Part shown: positions 25,448-33,659 of the stretch, in pieces | Position numbering within the stretch: position 1 is the stretch's first letter | Layout of the letters: every line of letters begins with the position of its first letter | Assembly (NCBI GenBank): GCA_965232595.1 | Contig: OZ246983.1 | Location: 1,240,001-1,304,000 of the forward strand | Reading direction: 5' to 3' | Length of the DNA stretch: 64,000 nt | Source of the DNA: SZUA-309 sp965232595 | Lineage (GTDB): Bacteria; Pseudomonadota; Gammaproteobacteria; Pseudomonadales; Azotimanducaceae | Position numbers and translations under genes: made by a program | Notes under the pieces: generated by a model | Seen by the model: only the letters and a program-made list of their open reading frames with translations | Database searches by the model: none | What the model was told of the DNA's origin: nothing

Positions 25448-26665
25448 TTGCGAAACAGCAAGCCGTCCGACATCATCGTTGTCGGGAACACGTCAGACGA
25501 CCCATTCGCCATCGACGTTGCTTTTTCCGTCGGCCAGACGGAAGACATCGCCGACCTCATCAGCATGAAGACGTTCGCAAACTCCGAGTTCTGCCCGCGC
25601 TTCATCTCCGACGAAGAAGACTTCAGCCGCATCGGCAGCAAGCTGACCGGCATGCGGGTGATCATCGTCAGCACCTCGAATCGGGTCGTCAGTCGCCAGA
25701 ACCTGGCCATGCGCAACCTGCTGATCGCCAGAGCCGCCAAGGAGAACGGCGCGGCGCACGTCATGCTGGTGGAGCCGGACCTCTACTACAGCGCTCAGGA
25801 CCGTGGGCCGCACCAGGCACTGGGCGAGACTCAGTTCGAACGCACCGACGCGGACATGAAGAAGTTCGACGGCCAGCCGTTCACCGCCAAGCTCTACGCC
25901 GAGATGCTGAAGCTGGCCGGGGTGGACAGCGTGCTCACCGTGCACAACCACTCCTACTCCGTGCAGTCCATGTTCAGCGAGGTGTTCGGCGGCCAGTTCT
26001 ACAACCTGATCCCCTACGAGATCTACACCGACTACATCCGCCACTCCAACCTGGTCAGCTACGGCGAGGAAGGCGAGGGTCTGGCCCTCTGCGCGCCTGA
26101 CAAGGGGGCGCGTGACTTCGTCAAAGAGATGTACTGCCAGCTCGGCCTGCCGAAGGCAAAGTTCATCCTCCTCGACAAGGAACGCTCCGGCGAGCGCGAA
26201 GTGCAGATCAAGCTGCACGACGAGAGCGAGTCCACCTTCGACGAGATCGATGGCCACGACATCGTGCTGTTCGACGACATGGTCCGCACTGGCTCAACGG
26301 TGGTGAAGTCCTGCCAGTTTCTGAAAGCCATCCACCCCGGCCGCATGGTGTTTGCGGTCAGCCACTTCTATGCCAGCGAAGAAGGCCGGGAAAAGATGGC
26401 GAGCACGGCCATCGACGAGATCCTGACGCTGAACACCCTGCCCACCATCCAGAACCGGGACGAGCAGGGCCGGCTGCGCAAGAAGATGGTGGTGCTGAAG
26501 ATCGAGAAGTGGCTGGCCAGGAGCCTGCGCGAGATCCTTGAGCTGCCGCCGCAGGCGGACGACAGCCTCTACCAGATCGAGATGTCCTCGAAGAACCCGC
26601 GCTTCATCCGCAAGATCTACTCCAGCGACCAGCTGCGCTCGCTGCGGCAGGAAGAGCTGTTCTAG
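25448..26665 (+). CDS. PRPP-synthetase-like protein, divergent 405-residue paralogue
   Basis: A 405-residue protein of the ribose-phosphate pyrophosphokinase superfamily, clearly distinct from the canonical prs at 40279-41223 (314 residues). Recognisable are the catalytic-loop-like FILLDKERSGEREVQ (compare DKRRPQ in Prs) and the PRPP-binding HDIVLFDDMVRTGSTVV near residues 270-285. N-terminal SVGQTEDIADLISMKTFANSEFC replaces the usual GDGE segment. About 80 extra C-terminal residues follow the core. Whether it makes PRPP or uses a different sugar phosphate cannot be told. Start is a TTG at 25448 with no in-frame ATG near the N-terminus. It converges on the carboxylesterase gene with a four-base overlap. 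Confidence 0.78.
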   Translation: MRNSKPSDIIVVGNTSDDPFAIDVAFSVGQTEDIADLISMKTFANSEFCPRFISDEEDFSRIGSKLTGMRVIIVSTSNRVVSRQNLAMRNLLIARAAKENGAAHVMLVEPDLYYSAQDRGPHQALGETQFERTDADMKKFDGQPFTAKLYAEMLKLAGVDSVLTVHNHSYSVQSMFSEVFGGQFYNLIPYEIYTDYIRHSNLVSYGEEGEGLALCAPDKGARDFVKEMYCQLGLPKAKFILLDKERSGEREVQIKLHDESESTFDEIDGHDIVLFDDMVRTGSTVVKSCQFLKAIHPGRMVFAVSHFYASEEGREKMASTAIDEILTLNTLPTIQNRDEQGRLRKKMVVLKIEKWLARSLREILELPPQADDSLYQIEMSSKNPRFIRKIYSSDQLRSLRQEELF

Positions 26666-28344
26666 CCCCCGGCGCCCAGCGCCGCATCGATGATGGCCCG
26701 CTCCCTTGCCCGCGGGTCGTTGACCACCGCCGACTCATCGTCGAACACCATGGTGGCCCGGGTTTCGGGGTCGTACGGCGGCCACTCCGGCAACCCGGCA
26801 TGGTTCGGATCGCCGTTCCGGGCAAACGCCAGCCAGGCCTCGGACATGACGTCCGCAAGCGCCTGCTGCCGCTCGCCGGTGCCGCTCATCGAGGCTGACT
26901 TGGCGACGTTGTCGAAGACGAAGCCGATGTCCAGCGCATGGGTTGCCGACCACATGCCGCCTTCGACCGGGGTCGGCCAGCTGAAGTAGTACTGATACAC
27001 ATCGGCACCCCCCTGTTCCGCCTTCCGGTCAGCCAGGGTGAAGCTGCCGCGCCCGAACAGGCTGTTATCGGTAATCGCCTCGAAGAACAGGTTCACCGGA
27101 TCGATCTCCGGATGCAGCTGCCGATAGCCATCGATCACCGCCTGCGCGTCCACACCCGGGAAGCTGGTTTCCAGCGCTGCGGGCAGGGTTTCCCAGGTCA
27201 GCTCGAACAGCGACCGATTGCTCGCGCCCGCCAGCATGGACATCTCTGTACGCGTGCTGCCGATCAGCAGCGGCACATCCACGGATTGGGCTGGCGCCGC
27301 CGGGGTGAACGGGTGGCGCTGGTTGACCACCCCATCGACGACCGGCCGGTTACCCACGGAGGTGCCCGCTTCCGCCAGCCTGGCGGCGGCAGCGGAGATC
27401 GTCTCGGCGGGCAGCGTGCGCAACTCTGCCACACGCTCGGCATCAAGGCCGAGCTCCGCGAGCAGGGCCGACGTTGCGGCAGCTGCGGTTTCCGGCTCCA
27501 TCAGCGTCAGGCCTGGACCGCTCTGCACCACGGCCCGATGAAAGAGCCCTGCCGCGGAGTCCATGCCCATCAGGGTGCTGACTTTCCAGCCGCCGCCGGA
27601 CTCACCGAAGATCAGCACGTTGTCCGGATCACCGCCGAACTGACCGATGTTGTCCCGCACCCACTCCAGCGCTGCGACCAGATCCAGCATGCCGGCGTTG
27701 GCAGAGCCGGCGAACTCCTCGCCGTACTCGTCCAGATAGAGGTAGCCGAACACGTTGAGACGATGATTGACGGTCACCACGACCACGTCGCCCCGGTCTG
27801 CCAGGCGCACGCCGTCGTACGCGTTGGAGGAACCGGAGCCGGTAGTGAAGCCGCCGCCGTGCAGCCACACCATCACCGGCCGCTTGCCGCCATCCAGGGC
27901 CGGGGTCCAGACGTTGAGGAACAGGCAGTCTTCGCTGGTGCCCGGATTCGGATCAGGCAGCCAGGAGTCGAACAGGCTCAACCGGCCTCGCTGCGGCTGC
28001 GGCGCAGAGGGGCCGAAGGCCAGAGCGTCAACAGGCTCCGTCCAGGGCTCCGGTGCCGCGGGCGGGGCGAAGCGGGTGCCGGCAGTGTCTGCACCGTAGC
28101 GCACGCCCTTGAAGGTCAGAATGCCGGCGTCGACGTAACCCCGCACCGGGCCATAGGCCGTGGCGGCAATCGGTGCCGGGTCCGCAACCGGAGCTGTCTG
28201 CGCCTCGATGCCTGCGCCTGACGGCGCCTCGGCTTCAGCACCCGGCTCAGCACTCTGCGCCGCGCGCTCCTCCGGTGCCTGCCCGCAGGCGGCCGCTATC
28301 AGTGCCAGGACCAGCATGGCCAGCAATCGCGTAAAAACGTTCAT
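26662..28344 (-). CDS. Type-B carboxylesterase lipoprotein
   Basis: A 560-residue esterase of the carboxylesterase/cholinesterase family. A lipoprotein signal ends in IAAACGQ (Cys20), followed by an Ala/Glu/Pro-rich linker to about residue 60, so it is envelope-anchored. Family motifs are GVRYGADTAGTRFAPP, SEDCLFLNVWTP, VMVWLHGGGFTTGSG (oxyanion hole), NVLIFGESGGGWKVS (nucleophile Ser in GESGG), and a His region in MWSATHALDIGFVFDN. Members hydrolyse carboxylic esters. The last four bases overlap the convergent PRPP-synthetase-like gene. The regulator gene at 28402 ends 57 bases upstream on the same strand, so the two could share transcripts. Confidence 0.9.
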   Translation of the reverse strand: MNVFTRLLAMLVLALIAAACGQAPEERAAQSAEPGAEAEAPSGAGIEAQTAPVADPAPIAATAYGPVRGYVDAGILTFKGVRYGADTAGTRFAPPAAPEPWTEPVDALAFGPSAPQPQRGRLSLFDSWLPDPNPGTSEDCLFLNVWTPALDGGKRPVMVWLHGGGFTTGSGSSNAYDGVRLADRGDVVVVTVNHRLNVFGYLYLDEYGEEFAGSANAGMLDLVAALEWVRDNIGQFGGDPDNVLIFGESGGGWKVSTLMGMDSAAGLFHRAVVQSGPGLTLMEPETAAAATSALLAELGLDAERVAELRTLPAETISAAAARLAEAGTSVGNRPVVDGVVNQRHPFTPAAPAQSVDVPLLIGSTRTEMSMLAGASNRSLFELTWETLPAALETSFPGVDAQAVIDGYRQLHPEIDPVNLFFEAITDNSLFGRGSFTLADRKAEQGGADVYQYYFSWPTPVEGGMWSATHALDIGFVFDNVAKSASMSGTGERQQALADVMSEAWLAFARNGDPNHAGLPEWPPYDPETRATMVFDDESAVVNDPRARERAIIDAALGAGG

Positions 28345-28401
28345 CCCTCATCCCCAAGTTGAGTTCGTTCAGGGCGATGTTACGCCCCTGACGGTTTCGC
28401 A

Positions 28402-29208
28402 TCACCTGAGCGTGTTGAACCGATAACGGACCAGCGTCTCGCCGATACGGTTGGCGAGCAGCTTCGCCGACGCTGCATCAGCACTCAGGTCGTTCAGCGC
28501 CTCCAGGGGAGAGGGAGCGATCACCCGCTCAGAAAGGAGGTCCCTGAGCGCCTGCTCCGTACCGGCAAGCCGCTCACGAACGGCTTCTGCCTCGGCGAGC
28601 AGTGCTTTCAGGCTCTCTGCCTCTGCAGCAGAGTCCCCTGCTGCCGGCAGATCTTCCAGAGCTAGCGCCAGAAAGGAGGCCACCAGATGCAGGGTGCGAC
28701 GCTGGTAGCGCGCGGTGGCCAGATCGCCGAAAGCATCGGCGACCGACATGCACTCGTCGAAGGCGATCCGGGTCCGGTCGGCCTGGGTCAGCGTGGAGTC
28801 ACCTTGCTCACCACGAACGGCGGTCAGCATCCGATTGGTGCGCTGCCAGAGATCGGTCCAGAGGGCGCTGTCGTCCAGATCCCTGCGCAGGGTCCTGGCG
28901 AGCTCCGGGGCGCCGGCGAGCATGGCCAGAATGGCCGCCTCATCCTCGGAGGCCGCTGGCGTTCCCGGCGCCTCGACCGCGGCCCAGGGCGGCGACTGGC
29001 CGTTCAGCAGGTAATCCGCCCGGAAACCCCAGGTGCGCTCGATGAGCACCGCCAGCGAGCGGCTGGGCCGGCGATGCCCGTTGAGGATGGAGTAGAGCGA
29101 CCGTTCGGTAACGGCCCCATCGACCGCAGCAACGAACTGCGCACGGTCCATCTCCAGCTGCTCCAGCAACTCCGCGAAGCGGCGCGCGACCGCCTGATGC
29201 TCTGCCAC
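28402..29208 (-). CDS. XRE-type helix-turn-helix regulator
   Basis: A 268-residue protein with an N-terminal Cro/CI-like DNA-binding domain: AVARRFAELLEQLEMDRAQFVAAVDGAVTERSLYSILNGHRRPS, then LIERTWGFRADYLLNGQSPPW, the usual end of XRE domains that position the wing and linker. Residues after about 80 are helical, Ala/Glu/Leu-rich, with a probable coiled coil (AEAESLKALLAEAEAVRERLAGTEQAL), likely for oligomerisation. The start is placed at the GTG at 29208 behind GGGGGGAG; an ATG at 29238 would lie inside the candidate operator. It diverges from the crotonase-nitroreductase-flavoenzyme operon and is its likely regulator. Confidence 0.75.
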   Translation of the reverse strand: MAEHQAVARRFAELLEQLEMDRAQFVAAVDGAVTERSLYSILNGHRRPSRSLAVLIERTWGFRADYLLNGQSPPWAAVEAPGTPAASEDEAAILAMLAGAPELARTLRRDLDDSALWTDLWQRTNRMLTAVRGEQGDSTLTQADRTRIAFDECMSVADAFGDLATARYQRRTLHLVASFLALALEDLPAAGDSAAEAESLKALLAEAEAVRERLAGTEQALRDLLSERVIAPSPLEALNDLSADAASAKLLANRIGETLVRYRFNTLR

Positions 29209-29232
29209 GGTTGAGTTCTCCCCCCAGCAAGG

Positions 29233-29273
29233 ATACATTGTGCATTCTATTTCGAAACGTATACATTGTATAC
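29233..29273. promoter_or_regulatory. Direct and inverted repeats between regulator and catabolic operon
   Basis: The 103-base intergenic region holds two copies of ATACATTGT (29233-29241 and 29261-29269), whose starts are 28 bases apart. The right copy is embedded in GTATAC-ATT-GTATAC (29259-29273), two perfect 6-base palindromes. The AT-rich block contrasts with its surroundings. Position and repeat structure fit an operator for the adjacent XRE regulator, controlling both directions. Binding is inferred. Confidence 0.5.
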
Positions 29274-29311
29274 AGCCAATCGCGCCGCGACGGCCCGGGG
29301 GAGGTCCAGCA

Positions 29312-30109
29312 GTGAACAATGACGACTATCGAACGCTCCGGTTCGATTATCTGGACGGCCATGTCCTGAAGATCACCATCGATCATCCGGACAGCAGCAT
29401 GAACGCGGTGGACGGCGATCTGCACGAGGAGTTCACCCGCCTGTTCAGAGAGCTCAAGCAGGAGGACGGCGCTCGCGCCGTGCTACTCACTGGCTCTGGC
29501 CGTGCGTTCAGCGCCGGCGGCGACTTCGACTGGTTCCCGACCCTGCAGGATCCGAAAACACTGGAACACCTGCGCCGGGACGCCAAGCAGCTCATCTGGG
29601 ATCTGCTGGAGGTGGAGCTGCCCATCGTCTGCGCGCTGAACGGCCCCGCCGCCGGCCTGGGCGCCTCCATCGCGCTGCTGACGGACACCATCTTCATGGC
29701 GCGCAGCGCGGTCATCCTGGATCCGCACGTCCGGGTCGGCATCGTTGCCGGCGACGGCGGCACGGTGATCTGGCCGATGGCCGTGGGTCCGGCCATCGCC
29801 AAGCAGTACCTGCTGACCGGCGACCCGGTGACGGCCGAGGAGGCGCATCGGCTCGGCCTGGTGAATTTCGTCTCCGACGACGAGGCGCTGGAGGAAGATG
29901 CCCTGAGCTTCGCCCGCAGGCTGGCGGCCGGCGCTCCGCTTGCCATCCAGTACACCAAGGCGGCCGTTAACAAACTTGTTAAGAACAACCTCAACCTGGC
30001 ATTCGATCACGCGACGGCGCTGGAGATCGTCACCTTCAAGTCCGAAGATCACGCCGAAGCGCTCGCGGCGCTGAAAGAAAAGCGCAGCCCCGAATTCAAA
30101 GGAACCTGA
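29312..30109 (+). CDS. Crotonase-superfamily (enoyl-CoA hydratase/isomerase-like) protein with altered active site
   Basis: A 265-residue crotonase-fold protein. The oxyanion-hole elements are kept: FSAGGDFDWF (about 66-75) and NGPAAGLGAS (110-119). The two glutamates that catalyse hydration in classical enoyl-CoA hydratase are not: the first position is Ser119 and the second is His139 in ILDPHVRVGIVAGDGG. Asp148 in AGDGG is a candidate base. The enzyme could be an isomerase, dehalogenase-like hydrolase or lyase acting on a CoA ester. The GTG at 29312 follows GGGGGAGG. Two bases separate it from the nitroreductase gene, the second gene of a four-gene operon. Confidence 0.85.
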   Translation: MNNDDYRTLRFDYLDGHVLKITIDHPDSSMNAVDGDLHEEFTRLFRELKQEDGARAVLLTGSGRAFSAGGDFDWFPTLQDPKTLEHLRRDAKQLIWDLLEVELPIVCALNGPAAGLGASIALLTDTIFMARSAVILDPHVRVGIVAGDGGTVIWPMAVGPAIAKQYLLTGDPVTAEEAHRLGLVNFVSDDEALEEDALSFARRLAAGAPLAIQYTKAAVNKLVKNNLNLAFDHATALEIVTFKSEDHAEALAALKEKRSPEFKGT

Positions 30110-30111
30110 CT

Positions 30112-30777
30112 ATGACCGCACCAGAGATGAACCTGCTCGATGCCATGAGCACCCTGCGCGCCGTTCGCCGGCTGAAGCCGGACCCGATTCCGGACGAGGT
30201 GCTGGACAGAGTGCTGCAGGCCGCGGCCTGGGCGCCAACCGGCGGCAATGCCCAGCCCTGGCGCATCGTGCTGGTGAAAGACGCCGCGAAGAAGCAGCGC
30301 CTGGGTGCGCTGTACGCCGAGCAGTGGGAGATCTTCCGGCAGGGCTACCAGGCAAACGTGGACGGCTTGCCGGAAGCTGACCAGGCGCAGGAGCAGCGCA
30401 ACCTGAACGCGGGCAATTACCTGGCCGAACACTTCCACGAGGCACCGGCTATAGCCATCTTCTGCTTCAACCCGAAGATGATGGCCATCACGGACATCAA
30501 GCTCGATCGGGTTTCCGTGGTCGGCGGCGGCTCGGTCTATACCGCGGTGCAGAACCTGCTGCTCGCCGCCCGGGCCGAAGGGCTCGGCTGCGTGCTCACC
30601 ACCCTGCTCTGCATCTGCGAGCCCGAAGTTCGCGAGCTGCTGGAGATTCCACAGCCCTGGGGCACTGCCGCGGCGATCCCGCTCGGCTATCCGGTCGGCA
30701 AAGGTCACGGCCCCATCCGCCGCCGGGCGACCAACCGTCTGGTATTCGACAACACCTTCGGCACTAAGCGGCCATGA
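30112..30777 (+). CDS. Nitroreductase-family flavoprotein
   Basis: A 221-residue FMN-binding oxidoreductase. RAVRRLKPDPIPDEVLDRVLQAAAWAPTGGNAQPWRIVLV is the classical N-terminal FMN-phosphate and dimer region, and GGGSVYTAVQNLLLAARAEGLGCVLTTLLC is the conserved central helix. The C-terminal GYPVGKGHGPIRRR holds the second FMN contact. In catabolic loci such enzymes reduce enones, nitro groups or CoA-thioester-linked double bonds. Its ATG begins two bases past the crotonase stop, and its stop overlaps the acyl-CoA dehydrogenase ATG by four bases, so the genes are tightly coupled. Confidence 0.88.
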   Translation: MTAPEMNLLDAMSTLRAVRRLKPDPIPDEVLDRVLQAAAWAPTGGNAQPWRIVLVKDAAKKQRLGALYAEQWEIFRQGYQANVDGLPEADQAQEQRNLNAGNYLAEHFHEAPAIAIFCFNPKMMAITDIKLDRVSVVGGGSVYTAVQNLLLAARAEGLGCVLTTLLCICEPEVRELLEIPQPWGTAAAIPLGYPVGKGHGPIRRRATNRLVFDNTFGTKRP

Positions 30778-31949
30778 CCTGGTCTTACGCCGAAGAGCCG
30801 GAGCACATCCGGCTGCTGCGCGATGCCCTGCGCGCCTTCGTCGCCAGGGAGCTGCCGAGCGACAAGGTCAGGGCCTGGGACAAGGCCCACCACTTCCCCG
30901 ATGACCTCTGGCCGAAGGTTGCCGCCCTGGGCATCTGCGGCCTGACGGTGGACGAGGCTTACGGCGGCCAGGGCCGTGATCTGGTGGCAGCCATTGCTGC
31001 CATCGAGGAGCTTGCCCAGGCCGGCAGCTTCGCTGCCGGCCCGTTCATCCACGCTGCTTTCTACGGGGGTGTGAACCTGTCCGAGAACGGCTCGGAGCAG
31101 CAGAAAGCCGAGCTGCTGCCGAAGATCGCCCGGGGCGAGCTGCTGTTCGCCTACGGCCTGTCCGAGCCGGACGTGGGCGGCGACCTGGCCAGCGTGAAGA
31201 CCAGAGCCCGGCTCTCCGAGGACGGCAGCCAGGTTGTGGTCAACGGCGCCAAACGCTGGTGCACGGGGGCCGACTTCGCCGACTACATCATCTGCCTGGT
31301 GCAGAGCGACCCGGAGGCCGGGAAGTACCGGAACCTGAGCTTCCTGCTCATCCCGCCGGATGCCGATGGCGTTTCCGTGACGCCGATCGAGCATGCGAAC
31401 CTGCGCTACACCGCCTCGTCTGACGTCACCTTCGATGAGGTGACGGTGCCGGTCGAGAACGTGCTCGGCGGTGCCGGGATGTGGAACCGGGGCTGGGAGA
31501 TACTCGCCGGCGAGGCGCTGGAAGTGGAGAAGCTGGAGATCTCAGCCTGCGCCCTGGGCTTCGCCCGGGCTTGCGTCGAAGAGGCCTGGAGATACGCCGA
31601 GGAACGGGAGCAGTTCGACGTGCCCATCGGCCAGCATCAGTCCATTCGCCACGCCTTGGCGGATGCCAGAACCAAGCTCCAGGCCTGCCGCCACATGCTC
31701 TACCACGCGGCCTGGCTCGCCAACGAGCGCAAACCCTGCAGCGTCGAGTCCTCAATGGCCAAGCTCTTCATCGCTGAGCAGGGCGTGGAGATCGCGCTGA
31801 TCTGCCAGCGGGTGCTCGGCGCTTACGGCCTGTCCGACGCCTTCGACATGGAGCGCAACGTCCGGGACCTGCTCGGCATGCCCATCGTCGGCGGCTCCTC
31901 CAACATGCAACGCAACAACATCGCCAACCGGCTGCGGCTGGCAGGATAG
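30774..31949 (+). CDS. Acyl-CoA dehydrogenase with isovaleryl-type catalytic glutamate placement
   Basis: A 391-residue FAD-dependent acyl-CoA dehydrogenase, which makes the alpha-beta double bond of an acyl-CoA. Typical elements are LFAYGLSEPDVGGDLASVKTRA, NGAKRWCTGADFADYIIC, and the C-terminal FAD/dimer region QRVLGAYGLSDAFDMERNVRDL. The usual catalytic Glu in an IYEGTSE-type motif is replaced (IVGGSSNMQ, Gly373). A Glu instead lies at the helix-G position used by isovaleryl-CoA and long-chain dehydrogenases (LEVEKLEIS, Glu252). This points to a branched or bulky substrate. It overlaps the nitroreductase gene by ATGA. Confidence 0.9.
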   Translation: MTWSYAEEPEHIRLLRDALRAFVARELPSDKVRAWDKAHHFPDDLWPKVAALGICGLTVDEAYGGQGRDLVAAIAAIEELAQAGSFAAGPFIHAAFYGGVNLSENGSEQQKAELLPKIARGELLFAYGLSEPDVGGDLASVKTRARLSEDGSQVVVNGAKRWCTGADFADYIICLVQSDPEAGKYRNLSFLLIPPDADGVSVTPIEHANLRYTASSDVTFDEVTVPVENVLGGAGMWNRGWEILAGEALEVEKLEISACALGFARACVEEAWRYAEEREQFDVPIGQHQSIRHALADARTKLQACRHMLYHAAWLANERKPCSVESSMAKLFIAEQGVEIALICQRVLGAYGLSDAFDMERNVRDLLGMPIVGGSSNMQRNNIANRLRLAG

Positions 31950-31954
31950 GAACC

Positions 31955-33106
31955 ATGAGCGACCGATTGATCGAAGAAGCCGAGCGCCTTTCCGCCGCAT
32001 TCGCGGCGCGGGGCGACGAGATTGAAGCGGCACGACGAGTGCCCGCGGACGCGTCCGCGCAGATGGCCGAGGCCGGGTTCTACCGGATGTTTATCCCTGA
32101 AGCGGTGGGCGGCCTCGAGGTGGACCCGGAGACCGGCTGTCGGGTCTTCGAAACCCTGGCACGCGGCGACGCTTCCTGCGGCTGGGTCTCGTTCATCGGT
32201 GCAACAAGCGGCTCAACGCTGGCGCTCATCCCGCAGCACACCGCCCAGGCGGTCTTCGCGAAGCCAGAGACCATGATCGCCGGCGTGTTCGCGCCGAACG
32301 GCCGGGCAGAGAAAACCGATGGCGGCTTCATCGTCAACGGCCGCTGGCAGTGGGGCTCCGGCACCGAAAACGCCCAGTGGGTGCTCGGCGGCTCCATGCT
32401 GATGGAGAACGGCGAGCTCATGCTCGACGCCCACGGCAACCCGCGCAGCCACATGATGATGTTCAACGCCGAGGAGGTGGAGTTTCTCGACACCTGGCAC
32501 GTCACAGGCCTGCGTGGCACGGGCAGCACGGACTTCCAGGTGACCGACGTCTTCGTCCCCGACGAGCGGGCCGTTGCCTACCTGAGCTCGAAAAATCCTG
32601 ATCGGCCCCTGTATCAGTTTCCGAACTTCACCTTTCTGGCGCTGGGCATCGCCGCGGTCACCCTGGGCATCGCCCGCGCCGCCATCGACGAGCTGATCAC
32701 TTTGGCTCAGAGCAAGAAGCGGGTCGGCAACTCCAAGACCATGGCCGAGAAGAGCCACACCCAGATGGAGGTGGCCCGTGCCGAAGCTTCTCTGCGCAGC
32801 GCCCGGGCCTTCTACTACGACGCCATCGCTGCCGCCTGGGTCGTCGCCGAGCGCGGCGAGCGGATGCCCATGGAGCTGCGCCGCGACCTGCGCCTGGCCA
32901 CCAACAACGCGGTGGAAGCCAGCGTGAAGACCGTTGACGCCATGTACACCCTGGCCGGGGGCACGTCGGTCTACAACACCTCCCGCCTGCAACGCCACTT
33001 CCGCGACGTGCATGTGGCCACTCAGCACATCATGATCGGTCCGGACATCATGGAGACGGTGGGCAAGCTGTACCTCGGCGTGCCGGCGAACGCGTCCCGG
33101 CTCTAG
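31955..33106 (+). CDS. Acyl-CoA-dehydrogenase-fold flavoprotein, HsaA/DszC-like monooxygenase group
   Basis: A 383-residue protein of the acyl-CoA dehydrogenase fold that looks closer to group-D flavin monooxygenases (HsaA, HpaB-type and DszC relatives) than to true dehydrogenases. Features are the N-terminal RVPADASAQMAEAGFYRMFIPEAVGGLEVDPETGCRVFETLARGDASCGWV, the central GRWQWGSGTENAQWVLGGS, and the C-terminal GGTSVYNTSRLQRHFRDVHVATQH. Such enzymes hydroxylate aromatics or steroid-derived rings with reduced flavin from a partner reductase; the nitroreductase in the same operon is a possible flavin reducer, which is inference. It begins five bases after the previous stop and ends the operon. 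Confidence 0.8.
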   Translation: MSDRLIEEAERLSAAFAARGDEIEAARRVPADASAQMAEAGFYRMFIPEAVGGLEVDPETGCRVFETLARGDASCGWVSFIGATSGSTLALIPQHTAQAVFAKPETMIAGVFAPNGRAEKTDGGFIVNGRWQWGSGTENAQWVLGGSMLMENGELMLDAHGNPRSHMMMFNAEEVEFLDTWHVTGLRGTGSTDFQVTDVFVPDERAVAYLSSKNPDRPLYQFPNFTFLALGIAAVTLGIARAAIDELITLAQSKKRVGNSKTMAEKSHTQMEVARAEASLRSARAFYYDAIAAAWVVAERGERMPMELRRDLRLATNNAVEASVKTVDAMYTLAGGTSVYNTSRLQRHFRDVHVATQHIMIGPDIMETVGKLYLGVPANASRL

Positions 33107-33128
33107 GCGCGGATCAACCTCTGCCGGA

Positions 33129-33581
33129 TCAGCCCTGAGGCGCTTCCGGCGGCAGGCCGTTCGGCGACAGGTAAGTCTCCTGAATCAGCAGCAGGTGCGC
33201 GACGATGGCGTGCGCCTGTTCCTCCGTCAGGCCGTGCACCGCACTGCCTTTGAGCCGCTCCATGTCCTCGAGCAGGCCTTCCTTGTACTCGGCCAGACAA
33301 CTCCGCCAGCGCTTCTCCGCCCGTTCCAGGCGCTCCCGCTCGTAGTAGTCGGTATCAGTGATGTTGGCGGTGCTGGAGCCCTGAAAAAACGGGACGCCGC
33401 TCGGGTCCTGGATCGGCGCCGACGAGTTGGTGCCATCCGTCAGCAGCTCGACTTCAACGCAGGGATTGGCAGGCAACTGGTAGCTCAGCGCGTCCTCGAC
33501 GGACATGGGATCTTCTGCCAACGCAAGGTTGCTTGCGAGCAGTAGGGGCAGGATGAATGACAATTGTGTATTCACGATCAT
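33129..33581 (-). CDS. Small exported protein of unknown function
   Basis: A 150-residue protein with a signal peptide (MIVNTQLSFILPLLLASNLALA) and a mature part I cannot place. It contains two cysteines (NPCVEVELL and WRSCLAEYKEG), a Ser/Thr-rich central loop, and a helical C-terminal half (LLEDMERLKGSAVHGLTEEQAHAIVAHLLLIQETYL). The ATG at 33581 is preceded by GGCGGAGG. It converges with the flavoprotein operon, 22 bases apart. The pattern suggests a periplasmic helical protein with one disulfide. No function proposed. Confidence 0.65.
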   Translation of the reverse strand: MIVNTQLSFILPLLLASNLALAEDPMSVEDALSYQLPANPCVEVELLTDGTNSSAPIQDPSGVPFFQGSSTANITDTDYYERERLERAEKRWRSCLAEYKEGLLEDMERLKGSAVHGLTEEQAHAIVAHLLLIQETYLSPNGLPPEAPQG

Positions 33582-33659
33582 TACCTCCGCCCCCGGATTG
33601 TAGCGCGTCACGCCTGTCGGGGCGGACCGACGGCCGGGTCACCGCTCAGTTGTCTTATG

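Noticed and set aside
29312..30109. Naming the crotonase as an enoyl-CoA hydratase
   Set aside because: Both catalytic glutamates of the classical enzyme are replaced, so only the fold family is claimed.
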